Assembly: GCA_965199935.1 (NCBI GenBank)
Contig: CBDATD010000001.1
Span: 620,001-684,000, forward strand
Length of the DNA: 64,000 nucleotides
Reading direction: 5' to 3'
Source of the DNA: JAPPLG01 sp965199935
GTDB taxonomy: Bacteria; Bdellovibrionota; Bdellovibrionia; Bdellovibrionales; UBA1609
The notes beneath the pieces are model-generated. The model worked only from the letters and a program-made list of their open reading frames with translations. It was not told where the DNA came from and ran no database searches. Below are positions 25,751 to 33,849 of the stretch, one piece after another (the stretch's first letter is position 1; every line of letters starts with the position of its first letter). The position numbers and the translations under genes are program-made.

Positions 25751-27472
25751 GTGGCCGATAAAATTAAAGCAAGCAGTACGGCGGAGTATTTTGCAAAAAA
25801 TTTACAGCAGGTGGGCTTTTCATCTCCCACAAAGGCTGTGCTGACAACTCTCAAAGAATCTATTGATAATTCGCTGGATGCTTGTGAAGAACATTCTATT
25901 TTGCCTGAAATTAAAGTTTCTGTGCAAAAAATATCTAAAGGTTCTACGAAAAATACGGATCTTATTGAAATTGTAGTGGAAGATAACGGCCCTGGTTTGG
26001 AGTTAGAAGATATGGCTCGGGTTTTTGGAGAATACTTGGCCTCTTCAAAATTTGGGAAAGGACGCTGTTCCAGAGGACAGCAGGGAATTGGAATTTCAGC
26101 CGCAACAACCTGGGCGCAGTTGACATACGCTATGGGAGTGCAGGTTGTCAGCAAAACCAAGAGGATGAAAAAGGCTGTGAAGGCTCAAGTGGATGTAGAT
26201 ATTAGAAAAAATAAGGGAATTTTAAAAAATAAAATCACCATGAATTGGAAAAAACCACACGGCATAAAAGTAGTTTTTCGAATTGACGGAAGAATTCAAC
26301 TGAAAGGAGATGGAGGCCTGCTGACTTATTTAGAAGGCACTTCTATTGTTAATCCGCATCTTACTTTGGAATACCAGCTTTTAGACAATGAGTTAAAAAA
26401 AATTGAGAGGGTAAGTAAAGAAATTCCAAAAGCACCCCCAGCTGCTTTACCTCATCCTCATACCATGAAATTAGGGGAATTTATTTCTCATGCCCATTTG
26501 TATGGAGGAGTGAGTTTAAAGGTCTTTCTTAAAAAAGGCTTTTCTAGAGTTTCAGATCTTGTCATCCAGTCTTTTGTTTCTAATGGACTGCCGGCGTCTT
26601 TCCTAAAAAAGCGAGTGTCAGTTTTTAATGAAAAAAATTATAAAGAAATTTTTCGAGCTATACAAAATACAAAAATGTCCAACCCTTCAACTCAATCCGT
26701 ATTGACTATAGGAGAAGAAAGTCTTTCTAAAAGCATTCAGAGGCTGGGAAATATAGATTTTTTTAGTGTGATGACTAGAAAACCTGCTATTTGCGATCAT
26801 AAGCCTGTCGTTGTGGAAGTAGCTGTGGCTCGTTTTGCAGGGCTTAAACCAGTACAAGAGGAGGCAGAAGCGGCTATTCAGCTTTTAAGATTTGCAAATC
26901 GGGTGCCGCTGCAGTTTGATAAATCTTCATGTGCTATCACTAAGTCAGTGGAATCTGTGAACTGGAAAGCTTACGGCCTCAGTCAGTCTAAAAACAGCCT
27001 TCCTACAGGCCCCTATGTTTTTGCTGTTTCTGTGACGTCCCCTTTTATCAAATTTAAAAATGCTTCCAAAGAGACTATTGATGCCAGTGAGGAATTGGTA
27101 GATGAGATTCGAAGGGCGTTGATGCAGGCAGGACAAAAACTATCCCGGCACATTCGAAGAGAGCAAAAAGCTCATGAATTGGAAAGAAAAATTCAGTACA
27201 TTGAAAGATTTGTTCCTATCTTGATTAAAAAATTGGCTGATATTACCTCAGCAGACTCCGCTCGAGTTAAGAGAGCTGAAAAAGGGATCACTAAAATTTT
27301 AGGAAAGGATGCCAAAATAGCAAAAGAGGCTTTAAAGGAGGCGCAGGGAAAGCTGGATCACTTAAAGTCAAAACAGAGTAATGGAATTTCTTCTAAACTC
27401 GCGGTGTCGGATTTAAAAAGTAATTTTAATCAACAGAAAAGACGTACAACAAAACAAAGGAAATCTTCCTGA
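25751..27472 (+). CDS. top6B: DNA topoisomerase VI subunit B
   Basis: 573 residues, GTG start 9 bp after the HNH stop. The GHKL ATPase fold shows KESIDNSLDAC, VEDNGPGL near residue 78, GQQGIGISAATTWAQLT and GIKVVFRIDG. A helical segment (MKLGEFISHAHLYGGVSLKVFLKK...) fits the H2TH domain and a transducer-like part follows. The C-terminus is a long basic coiled stretch. Type IIB topoisomerases relax and decatenate DNA by ATP-gated double-strand breaks; they are typical of archaea and plants and sporadic in bacteria. Confidence 0.93.
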   Translation: MADKIKASSTAEYFAKNLQQVGFSSPTKAVLTTLKESIDNSLDACEEHSILPEIKVSVQKISKGSTKNTDLIEIVVEDNGPGLELEDMARVFGEYLASSKFGKGRCSRGQQGIGISAATTWAQLTYAMGVQVVSKTKRMKKAVKAQVDVDIRKNKGILKNKITMNWKKPHGIKVVFRIDGRIQLKGDGGLLTYLEGTSIVNPHLTLEYQLLDNELKKIERVSKEIPKAPPAALPHPHTMKLGEFISHAHLYGGVSLKVFLKKGFSRVSDLVIQSFVSNGLPASFLKKRVSVFNEKNYKEIFRAIQNTKMSNPSTQSVLTIGEESLSKSIQRLGNIDFFSVMTRKPAICDHKPVVVEVAVARFAGLKPVQEEAEAAIQLLRFANRVPLQFDKSSCAITKSVESVNWKAYGLSQSKNSLPTGPYVFAVSVTSPFIKFKNASKETIDASEELVDEIRRALMQAGQKLSRHIRREQKAHELERKIQYIERFVPILIKKLADITSADSARVKRAEKGITKILGKDAKIAKEALKEAQGKLDHLKSKQSNGISSKLAVSDLKSNFNQQKRRTTKQRKSS

Positions 27473-27483
27473 AAGGAGAATAT

Positions 27484-28653
27484 ATGCCTAAACAAAAAGT
27501 CATTCGCATTCGGAAATTAGATAAAAATATTCCAAAAATATCCCGCGGGTTGTGTGATCGGATGCTTAAAGATTTGGAGCAGGCCCGCCGCCCTATTTTA
27601 TCAGCTGTCAAATGCTCTTTGGATAATGCCTCTTACAACTCTAAGGAAGGTTACCTAGTCCCTTTATCTAAAAAAATTCAATCTGAATTAAACGTCTCTT
27701 CTATTCAAAAGTTATCCCGCACTGTTTTTATTTTAGAGATTCTCTTAAATAATTTAAAGTCGGGGGCTGTCAACACAAAAAGAGAACTTTATTATATTTC
27801 AAAAGGTTTAATAAAATCAGATAAATTTTATAAGCCTTTGGATTTTGATGAGCAGGCTGATTGTGACAGCATTATTGATTTTATTTGTGATATGCTGGAA
27901 GTATATCGAGAAGAAATGAACTGTTTTGCGAATGACCGCGGCGGGCAGACTTATTCGCAGCACCTGATTGTGACAGAATTTCTGCCGGACGGAGCTAAAG
28001 CTGTTGTAGATCTCAGTTCTTTGGGAACCACTCCTTTTCAACCCAAAAACAAACCTCAACACTTCAAAGTGCAAAAAAAAGGCTCTTTAAAGTTTGGATT
28101 GATTGTTGAATCTGAAGGCACTGCGAATACTTTGGTTTCCAACGGAATCACTAAAAGACATCCTTGTGTGGTGATTGGCGCTCAAGGTGTGCCGAGCAAC
28201 GCTGTTCGAGGCTGGTGCAAAACACTGCAAGATCAGCTGAACATCCCCTTATATTTTTATGGAGATTTGGACGCTTATACTTTGCAAAATATTTTTAGGA
28301 CTTTAAAAGCAGGTTCAGCCGCCAGTTTGATTAGAAATTCTGATTTCAGCGCTCCTCAAGTGAAGTTTCTTGGTTTGCTGCCGGACGATATTAAAGAATA
28401 TGATCTACACTGTTACTCTGTATCGGCAAATGATCCAAGTGAAATGCGTTCTTTAAAAAAAGCAAAAGATGCTTTGCAAAATGATCCTTTTTTTAGAGAT
28501 AAGAAAAATAAACCTTTAGCTAAAATTTTAAAATGGTTGATTAAAGAAAAAAAGAGATGTGAACAGCAGTCTGTATTTTCAACAAACCCTAAAAACCCTC
28601 AAGTGTTAGAAGAATTTTTAATGAAGAAAATTAAAGCTAAAAAATATATTTAG
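27484..28653 (+). CDS. top6A: DNA topoisomerase VI subunit A (Spo11-like)
   Basis: 389 residues. The winged-helix (CAP) domain carries NTKRELYYISKG with the candidate catalytic Tyr at 103 or 104. The Toprim domain shows LIVESEGTANTL (metal-binding Glu) and YGDLDAYTLQNIF (acidic DxD near 261-263). GVPSNAVRGW matches the family block. It forms the A2B2 enzyme with the adjacent B subunit, 11 bp upstream. Both subunits look complete, so an active enzyme is likely. Confidence 0.93.
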   Translation: MPKQKVIRIRKLDKNIPKISRGLCDRMLKDLEQARRPILSAVKCSLDNASYNSKEGYLVPLSKKIQSELNVSSIQKLSRTVFILEILLNNLKSGAVNTKRELYYISKGLIKSDKFYKPLDFDEQADCDSIIDFICDMLEVYREEMNCFANDRGGQTYSQHLIVTEFLPDGAKAVVDLSSLGTTPFQPKNKPQHFKVQKKGSLKFGLIVESEGTANTLVSNGITKRHPCVVIGAQGVPSNAVRGWCKTLQDQLNIPLYFYGDLDAYTLQNIFRTLKAGSAASLIRNSDFSAPQVKFLGLLPDDIKEYDLHCYSVSANDPSEMRSLKKAKDALQNDPFFRDKKNKPLAKILKWLIKEKKRCEQQSVFSTNPKNPQVLEEFLMKKIKAKKYI

Positions 28654-28660
28654 TTTTTTA

Positions 28661-30109
28661 TTAATTTATATGTCTTTCCGATTTGCTCATAGTAATCGGG
28701 TGCAGAAAATGTTCAACAGAATGAGGAGGCTGTGATGCCGCGCCTCCTTTTTGTAACGAGGGATCATCTTGGCGGTTTTTTTCTTTTTTAACTGTTAAGG
28801 GCGGTGATAGACGCTTTTCTTTGGATTTATATTCAGAAGTTTGTATAAGGCCCTCCAATTTGAGTATTTTAATTAGCTTTAATTTTTGACGAATACTTAT
28901 TGGTTCTGCATTGTATCTGATAGTATTGAATATTTCTTCCAGTTGATTAAGATCCTCAGTTTTAAGTACAGGCTGAAGAAAAGGTTTAGAGTTTTCTTTT
29001 TTTGTGTATGCAGGAGGACCCTTGAGAAAAGATTTATTGCTTTGAGAAGGTTTGTTGTTGAGATTTTGGCTGGAATGACTTTTTCCTTCGTGAGAAAGGG
29101 AGTCTTTCAGAGAAGGTTCATTATTTTGGGCAGGCTCACTGTCTGAGTTTTGATTGGAGTTTTCTTTTTTTTCGTAAGCGAAAGGGTCTTTGAGAGAAGA
29201 TTCATTATTTTGGGCAGGCTCACTGTCTGAGTTTTGATTGGAATTTTCTTTTTTTTCATAAGCGAGAGGGTCTTTAAGAAACCGCGATATATCATTAATG
29301 GGCGCGGTTTGATCAAGCTGTTCTTCATTCTGATTTTCCTCTTTTTGTTGATTGAGTTCGAAGAAGGCCTCTGATGATTTTCTTTCGATATTACGAATAA
29401 TTTTGTCAAAATAAAGTTCTGTAGTTTGTTTTAATGATCTTCTTAAAGGTTTTCCTGTGAAAGTATAGCCGTAGGCTTGATTGATAAATACATTTCCCTT
29501 TCTGGAAATAAATAAATTCATGCTTTCAGTGTAAATTCCTTTAAGTATGAAAAAGTTTTTTAAATCTGTGATCTGCTGAAGGGTGTCCTTGTTCTTCATT
29601 TCAGGACGCCACTCTGTAACAGCCCATATTATGGATACGGAAGCCCCTTCAATAGGTTTATAGACCAAGTACAGCTCTCCTTCCTTTGAATCTTTTCCAA
29701 CTCCAAGGAATGTTGTAGGAACTCCCATCTCTTTCAACGTTTGTAAAAAGGCCGGCTGATCTAAATCTTCTTCAGTTATTTTTTTTAACAACACCTCTTG
29801 CTTATTTATCTCTCCGAGAGATTCGGAGCTTTCTCCTGTGGATTTTATTAGAATAGGCTCTTGGATGCTAATTTCAATTTTAGAAACTTTATTCACCTGG
29901 TGTCTTTTAAACATACTCTTAACCTTTCTAGGGCTTACAGGATTATCTCTAAAATGAAATTTTTTATAATAATCGGCTTCTGCCCGAACCATTTTTTCTT
30001 TCTCCTCAGTAGATTCTGAGGAGGAGAACTGCTGTTCACACGCATCTTTCGAGTGGGCCTGAAGAGCAAAGAGAAAAAAAAGCACAACAATAAGTAAATG
30101 ATGATTCAT
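28661..30109 (-). CDS. Secreted repeat protein, unknown
   Basis: 482 residues with a signal peptide (MNHHLLIVVLFFLFALQAHS). The first half is a folded-looking domain with no known motif (FLKDP, YLVYKPIEGASVSIIW). The middle has three to four 27-residue repeats around SLKDPFAYEKKENSNQ and SDSEPAQNNE, decaying toward the C-terminus. It is convergent with top6A, 7 bp apart. No function assigned. Confidence 0.7.
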   Translation of the reverse strand: MNHHLLIVVLFFLFALQAHSKDACEQQFSSSESTEEKEKMVRAEADYYKKFHFRDNPVSPRKVKSMFKRHQVNKVSKIEISIQEPILIKSTGESSESLGEINKQEVLLKKITEEDLDQPAFLQTLKEMGVPTTFLGVGKDSKEGELYLVYKPIEGASVSIIWAVTEWRPEMKNKDTLQQITDLKNFFILKGIYTESMNLFISRKGNVFINQAYGYTFTGKPLRRSLKQTTELYFDKIIRNIERKSSEAFFELNQQKEENQNEEQLDQTAPINDISRFLKDPLAYEKKENSNQNSDSEPAQNNESSLKDPFAYEKKENSNQNSDSEPAQNNEPSLKDSLSHEGKSHSSQNLNNKPSQSNKSFLKGPPAYTKKENSKPFLQPVLKTEDLNQLEEIFNTIRYNAEPISIRQKLKLIKILKLEGLIQTSEYKSKEKRLSPPLTVKKEKNRQDDPSLQKGGAASQPPHSVEHFLHPITMSKSERHIN

Positions 30110-30546
30110 AGAAGGCTATTTTATCAGTAATTTGGATGTTTAATGTAATTTTCGATATTTTCCCCTCTTAATATCTCGTTTTGATACACTTCTGGATTTT
30201 TTCAGAGGATATACGCTTATTTTCCCTGCAATTTGTGGATGGAAAGATCCCCCCTGCTTTTTGCAAGGTTAAAAGCTGCAAGTGTTTAAGGCCGGCGGGA
30301 TGTCTTCCTTCTTTCTTGAAAGGCCGCCATTTTTGAAATCAATATGCTTACAGCGGTCTTGGCATTAATGGTTTGAAGGCAGATATCAGAGTGAAACCTG
30401 TTCACACAGTTTTCATTTCACACCTATAGACAGCTCTCCGCTTTCGAAGGTCTGTGGGAGTTTTTCTGATATCTTCAGTTTTTTATTCTGGACGAGTTTT
30501 GTAAATTTTAGTAAAGTGCGGGCGAAAATGGAAGGCTGTGCCGCTT
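30110..30546. other. Intergenic region, less AT-rich, with nested inverted repeats
   Basis: No coding region is supported. Several stem-forming pairs are seen, mainly at 30381-30474, plus a GCTTTT/AAAAGC hairpin near 30260-30280. It lies upstream of thyA and may hold its leader, promoter, or a non-coding RNA. Confidence 0.4.
30381..30474 (+). ncRNA. Nested inverted-repeat element upstream of thyA
   Basis: Outer arms AGATATCAGA (30381-30390) and TCTGATATCT (30465-30474) are perfect complements; inside are GTGAAA (30391-30396) and TTTCAC (30416-30421), plus AGAC/GTCT. The arrangement can fold as one branched structure about 72 bp before thyA. Whether it is transcribed is unknown. Confidence 0.35.
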
Positions 30547-31338
30547 ATGGTAAATTATTTGCAGTTATTGAGTAAAATTTTAGATGAGGGGGTTCATCGA
30601 AAAGACAGGACAGGTACAGGGACTTTGAGTATTTTTGGCTGTCAAATGCGTTTTGATTTATCCGAAGGTTTTCCGCTTCTCACCACAAAAAAAGTTCACT
30701 TTCACTCCATTCTTCATGAATTGTTATGGATGCTCAGCGGTGATACGAATATTAAATATCTTACAGAGCAAAACGTCCGTATTTGGAATGAATGGGCGGA
30801 TGCCCAGGGAAATTTGGGCCGTGTGTATGGAGCTCAATGGAGATCATGGAGAAGGCCTAACGGGGAAATCTTAGATCAAATATCTCATGTGATTCAGCAA
30901 ATAAAGAAAAATCCTCATTCAAGAAGACATTTGGTGGTGGCTTACAATCCAGGTGAAATTGAGGAAATGGCTTTGCCTCCCTGCCATGCTTTTTTCCAAT
31001 TTTACGTTGCTAACGGCAGATTATCTTGTCAACTTTATCAGAGAAGCGCTGATGTTTTTTTGGGGCTTCCTTTTAACATTGCTAGTTATTCCCTGCTGAC
31101 AATGATGACAGCTCAAGTCTGTCGTCTAAAACCTGGAGAATATATTCAAACACTTGGAGACGCGCATCTTTATCTAAACCACATTCCACAAGCTCATATC
31201 CAGCTCAAAAGAGTTCCGCGTACTTTGCCGCAAATTAAAATCCAATCTCAATCTTCTATCTTTGATTACCGCCCTGATCACTTTGAGTTGACGCATTATG
31301 ATCCCTATCCTCGAATTAAGGCTGAAGTGTCTGTATGA
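30547..31338 (+). CDS. thyA: Thymidylate synthase
   Basis: Methylates dUMP to dTMP with methylene-tetrahydrofolate. 263 residues from ATG at 30547 (MVNYLQLLSKILDEG), like E. coli ThyA. DRTGTGTLSIFG, LLWMLSGDTN, catalytic Cys in LPPCHAFFQFY and QRSADVFLGLPFNI are all intact. A GTG at 30538 is an alternative start. It overlaps the folA start by 4 bp, the usual thyA-folA coupling. Confidence 0.97.
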   Translation: MVNYLQLLSKILDEGVHRKDRTGTGTLSIFGCQMRFDLSEGFPLLTTKKVHFHSILHELLWMLSGDTNIKYLTEQNVRIWNEWADAQGNLGRVYGAQWRSWRRPNGEILDQISHVIQQIKKNPHSRRHLVVAYNPGEIEEMALPPCHAFFQFYVANGRLSCQLYQRSADVFLGLPFNIASYSLLTMMTAQVCRLKPGEYIQTLGDAHLYLNHIPQAHIQLKRVPRTLPQIKIQSQSSIFDYRPDHFELTHYDPYPRIKAEVSV

Positions 31339-31822
31339 AAATTTGCTCTCATATTGCGGCTGTGTCAGCCAATAACGTCATTGGAATTCAAAATAAACTG
31401 CCTTGGAATATTCCTGAAGATTTAAAATTTTTTAAGGATAAAACCCAGGGTTCAGCAGTGATTATGGGCAGAAAACTTTTGAATCTCTTGGTTCTCCTCT
31501 TCCTCAAAGATTTAATATTGTTCTATCCCGAAGTCAGAATTTTAAAGGAGTTCTTATGGCAGTCACTCTGGATGAAGCACTGGAAAAAGCTCGAAAAGAA
31601 ACGAATTCAAAAGAAATATTTATTATTGGGGGAGGAGATGTTTATAAACAATCTTTAGATAAAATTCAAAAAATTTATTTGACTCGTATTCATAGGTCCT
31701 ACAAAGGAGACGCTTTTTACCCTAAAGTGCCGAAGGATCAATTTCATCTGGCTGAAAAAATAGACCACAAAGGGGATCCTGATTTTTCTTTTCTTACCTA
31801 TGTTCGAAAGAAGAGGCTTTGA
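31335..31822 (+). pseudogene. folA: Dihydrofolate reductase with a -1 frame lesion
   Basis: The first frame (MKICSHIAAVSANNVIGIQNKLPWNIPEDLKFFK...VIMGRK) is good DHFR to about 31475, then diverges. Adding one A to the A4 run at 31472-31475 restores TFESLGSPLPQRFNIVLSRS and joins the second frame (TLDEALEKA...EIFIIGGGDVYKQ) through the normal C-terminus. The gene is therefore complete except for one missing base in a homopolymer. Causes could be decay, a sequencing error, or -1 slippage on AAAA. DHFR is normally needed with ThyA, which makes error or recoding worth testing. Confidence 0.85.
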
Positions 31823-31824
31823 AA

Positions 31825-33057
31825 ATGAACACTTTAGTCATTGGAAGGGGGGGGAGAGAGCATGCTATTGTTCGCGCTTTGCAAAAATCTTCTTCTTCTT
31901 GTTACTGTTTTCCAGGGAGAGAAGGGTTTAATGCTCCTCTGTTTCAAAGCTCTCAAGGGTCTTCTGCGGAGAGCTTGGCTTCTGAAATGAAAAAAAAACA
32001 AATAGATTTAGTAATCATCGGGCCGGAAGCTGAGTTGCATCAAGGTTGGTCGGATGTTTTTAGATCTTGTGGTTTTTCTGTTTTTGGCCCCAGCCGGAAA
32101 GCTTCTCAAATGGAAAGCAGTAAGATCTTTTCTAAGAAATTTATGGAGAGAGCTCGTATCCCGACAGCTCGATATCATATCGTGCAAAGTACAGAGGAAA
32201 CTTTAGAAAAAGCTAAAAACTTTTTGCCGCCGTATGTTTTAAAGGCAAATGGACTAGCGGCCGGCAAAGGGGTTTTTATTTGCCCTCATGAAAAATCTTT
32301 AAAAGAAAATGCACGAAAAATGTTTGAGAAAAAAATATTCGGAAAAGCCGGTGAGAAAGCCCTGCTTGAGGAATTTCAAGAGGGCAGAGAGCTTTCTGTT
32401 TTTCTCCTGACAAATGGAGAAGGTTATCGCGTCTTGCCTTTGGCTCAAGATTATAAAAAACTCTTTGAAGGAGGCAGAGGCTTAAACACCGGAGGTATGG
32501 GGTCTAAAGCTCCTATTCATATTGAACCTGATGTATGGAGGAAAATTGAAGAAAATATTTTAAAACCTACTGTTACACAGATGAAAGAAGACAGCTTATT
32601 TTATCGTGGAGTTTTATATGTCGGTCTTATTTTAACTTCTGACGAAGTTAAAGTTTTGGAGTACAATGTTAGATTTGGAGATCCTGAGTGTCAGGCTATC
32701 CTGCCTTTATTGGATATGAATATTGAAAAGTTATTTTATGATGTAGCTCAGGGGGCGCTTCCTGCTTTGAAATTTAACCGCTTATTTTCATGTTGTGTTG
32801 TGCTGGCAGAGAAAGGTTATCCTGAGCATATTCAGAAAGGCCGGCCTCTTGAATCTTTTTCAGGAAAAGAAAATGACTATGCCTATTTTCTTCATGCAGG
32901 CACTAAGAAAATAAATGAGGAGTTTGCGGCGGCGGGCGGCCGTGTTTTAAACGCAGTCGGAATCGGTTCATCCAAAGAGCAGGCGAGAGATCGAGCCTAC
33001 CGCTTAATTCATTCCTTTCCCCATCGTCTTTACTTTAGAAAAGATATAGGCTTATAA
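31825..33057 (+). CDS. purD: Phosphoribosylamine-glycine ligase
   Basis: ATP-grasp enzyme of purine synthesis joining phosphoribosylamine and glycine. 410 residues from ATG at 31825 (MNTLVIGRGGREHAI). VLKANGLAAGKGVFI, LNTGGMGSKAPI and YNVRFGDPECQAILP are typical. It follows folA by 2 bp and converges on an outer-membrane gene with a 6-bp overlap. Confidence 0.95.
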   Translation: MNTLVIGRGGREHAIVRALQKSSSSCYCFPGREGFNAPLFQSSQGSSAESLASEMKKKQIDLVIIGPEAELHQGWSDVFRSCGFSVFGPSRKASQMESSKIFSKKFMERARIPTARYHIVQSTEETLEKAKNFLPPYVLKANGLAAGKGVFICPHEKSLKENARKMFEKKIFGKAGEKALLEEFQEGRELSVFLLTNGEGYRVLPLAQDYKKLFEGGRGLNTGGMGSKAPIHIEPDVWRKIEENILKPTVTQMKEDSLFYRGVLYVGLILTSDEVKVLEYNVRFGDPECQAILPLLDMNIEKLFYDVAQGALPALKFNRLFSCCVVLAEKGYPEHIQKGRPLESFSGKENDYAYFLHAGTKKINEEFAAAGGRVLNAVGIGSSKEQARDRAYRLIHSFPHRLYFRKDIGL

Positions 33058-33687
33058 AAACCCAGTGTTAATGGGAATGCTGATAGAGGCCTGTCCTATA
33101 AAAATTGGGTTGGCTCTATTGCCGTCTTGCTCCTGGCACTCAGTGTCCGAAACGCCGCAGTTTAGAAGCAAAGCTTGGACTTCAAGATTGAGTTGTAGAA
33201 AAGGCAGGCTTAGATAAGAAACACCTAATTTAACACCTGGGCCGCTGAGAAAGAAAGATTGTTGAAATTTGTTTATTTTTTTATCCGCCCAAGACCATGT
33301 TAAAGCGGCGTAGGCATCTATAATAAGCGGCAGACCGAATGAAACGGAGGGGCCGGCCGAAATAATATTATACACACTGAGAGGATTTTTTTGTACACCT
33401 TCATCACAGGGAATAAGTTCAGTTTGGGCGACACCGTATTTTCCCTCATTGCTGTCGCATATAGTGTTGATGACTTCTTGGCCAATATCTAAAGGATGGT
33501 ATTGAGAATAACTTATATCTGCACCCAGTGTAAGCCCCCAATTTGTATATCCAATGCGGCTCCCAACAGAAAAACCAGAGCGCATTTCAGCAAAATAGGA
33601 CAATCCTCCCCCCACATAAGGTTCTAAGGAAAGACCTGCCTGCACAGATAAAGGAAGCAGAAACAAAACAAATAAAAATCGGAACAC
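33052..33687 (-). CDS. Outer-membrane beta-barrel protein
   Basis: 211 residues from a GTG at 33687, chosen because AGGGAGG precedes it and the product starts with a clean signal peptide (FRFLFVLFLLPLSVQA) that an upstream ATG would bury. The mature part alternates polar and hydrophobic residues with Gly (YVGGGLSYFAEM, GSRIGYTNWGLTLGADISYS), as in small OmpA-like barrels. Two Cys pairs are present in loops. Ligand unknown. Confidence 0.75.
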   Translation of the reverse strand: MFRFLFVLFLLPLSVQAGLSLEPYVGGGLSYFAEMRSGFSVGSRIGYTNWGLTLGADISYSQYHPLDIGQEVINTICDSNEGKYGVAQTELIPCDEGVQKNPLSVYNIISAGPSVSFGLPLIIDAYAALTWSWADKKINKFQQSFFLSGPGVKLGVSYLSLPFLQLNLEVQALLLNCGVSDTECQEQDGNRANPIFIGQASISIPINTGFL

Positions 33688-33849
33688 ACGGCACCTCCCT
33701 CTTACTATCATTGGAGAATTTTTCTTCATTGAAGTCAAATGGGTATTTGAAAAATTTGAATAAAGAGGTATATTCTACTTGTATGCACTGGACTTTGATG
33801 AACTCTTTTGATAAACATTCATCCAGTTTAGAAATTGTGTGTCAAAAAT

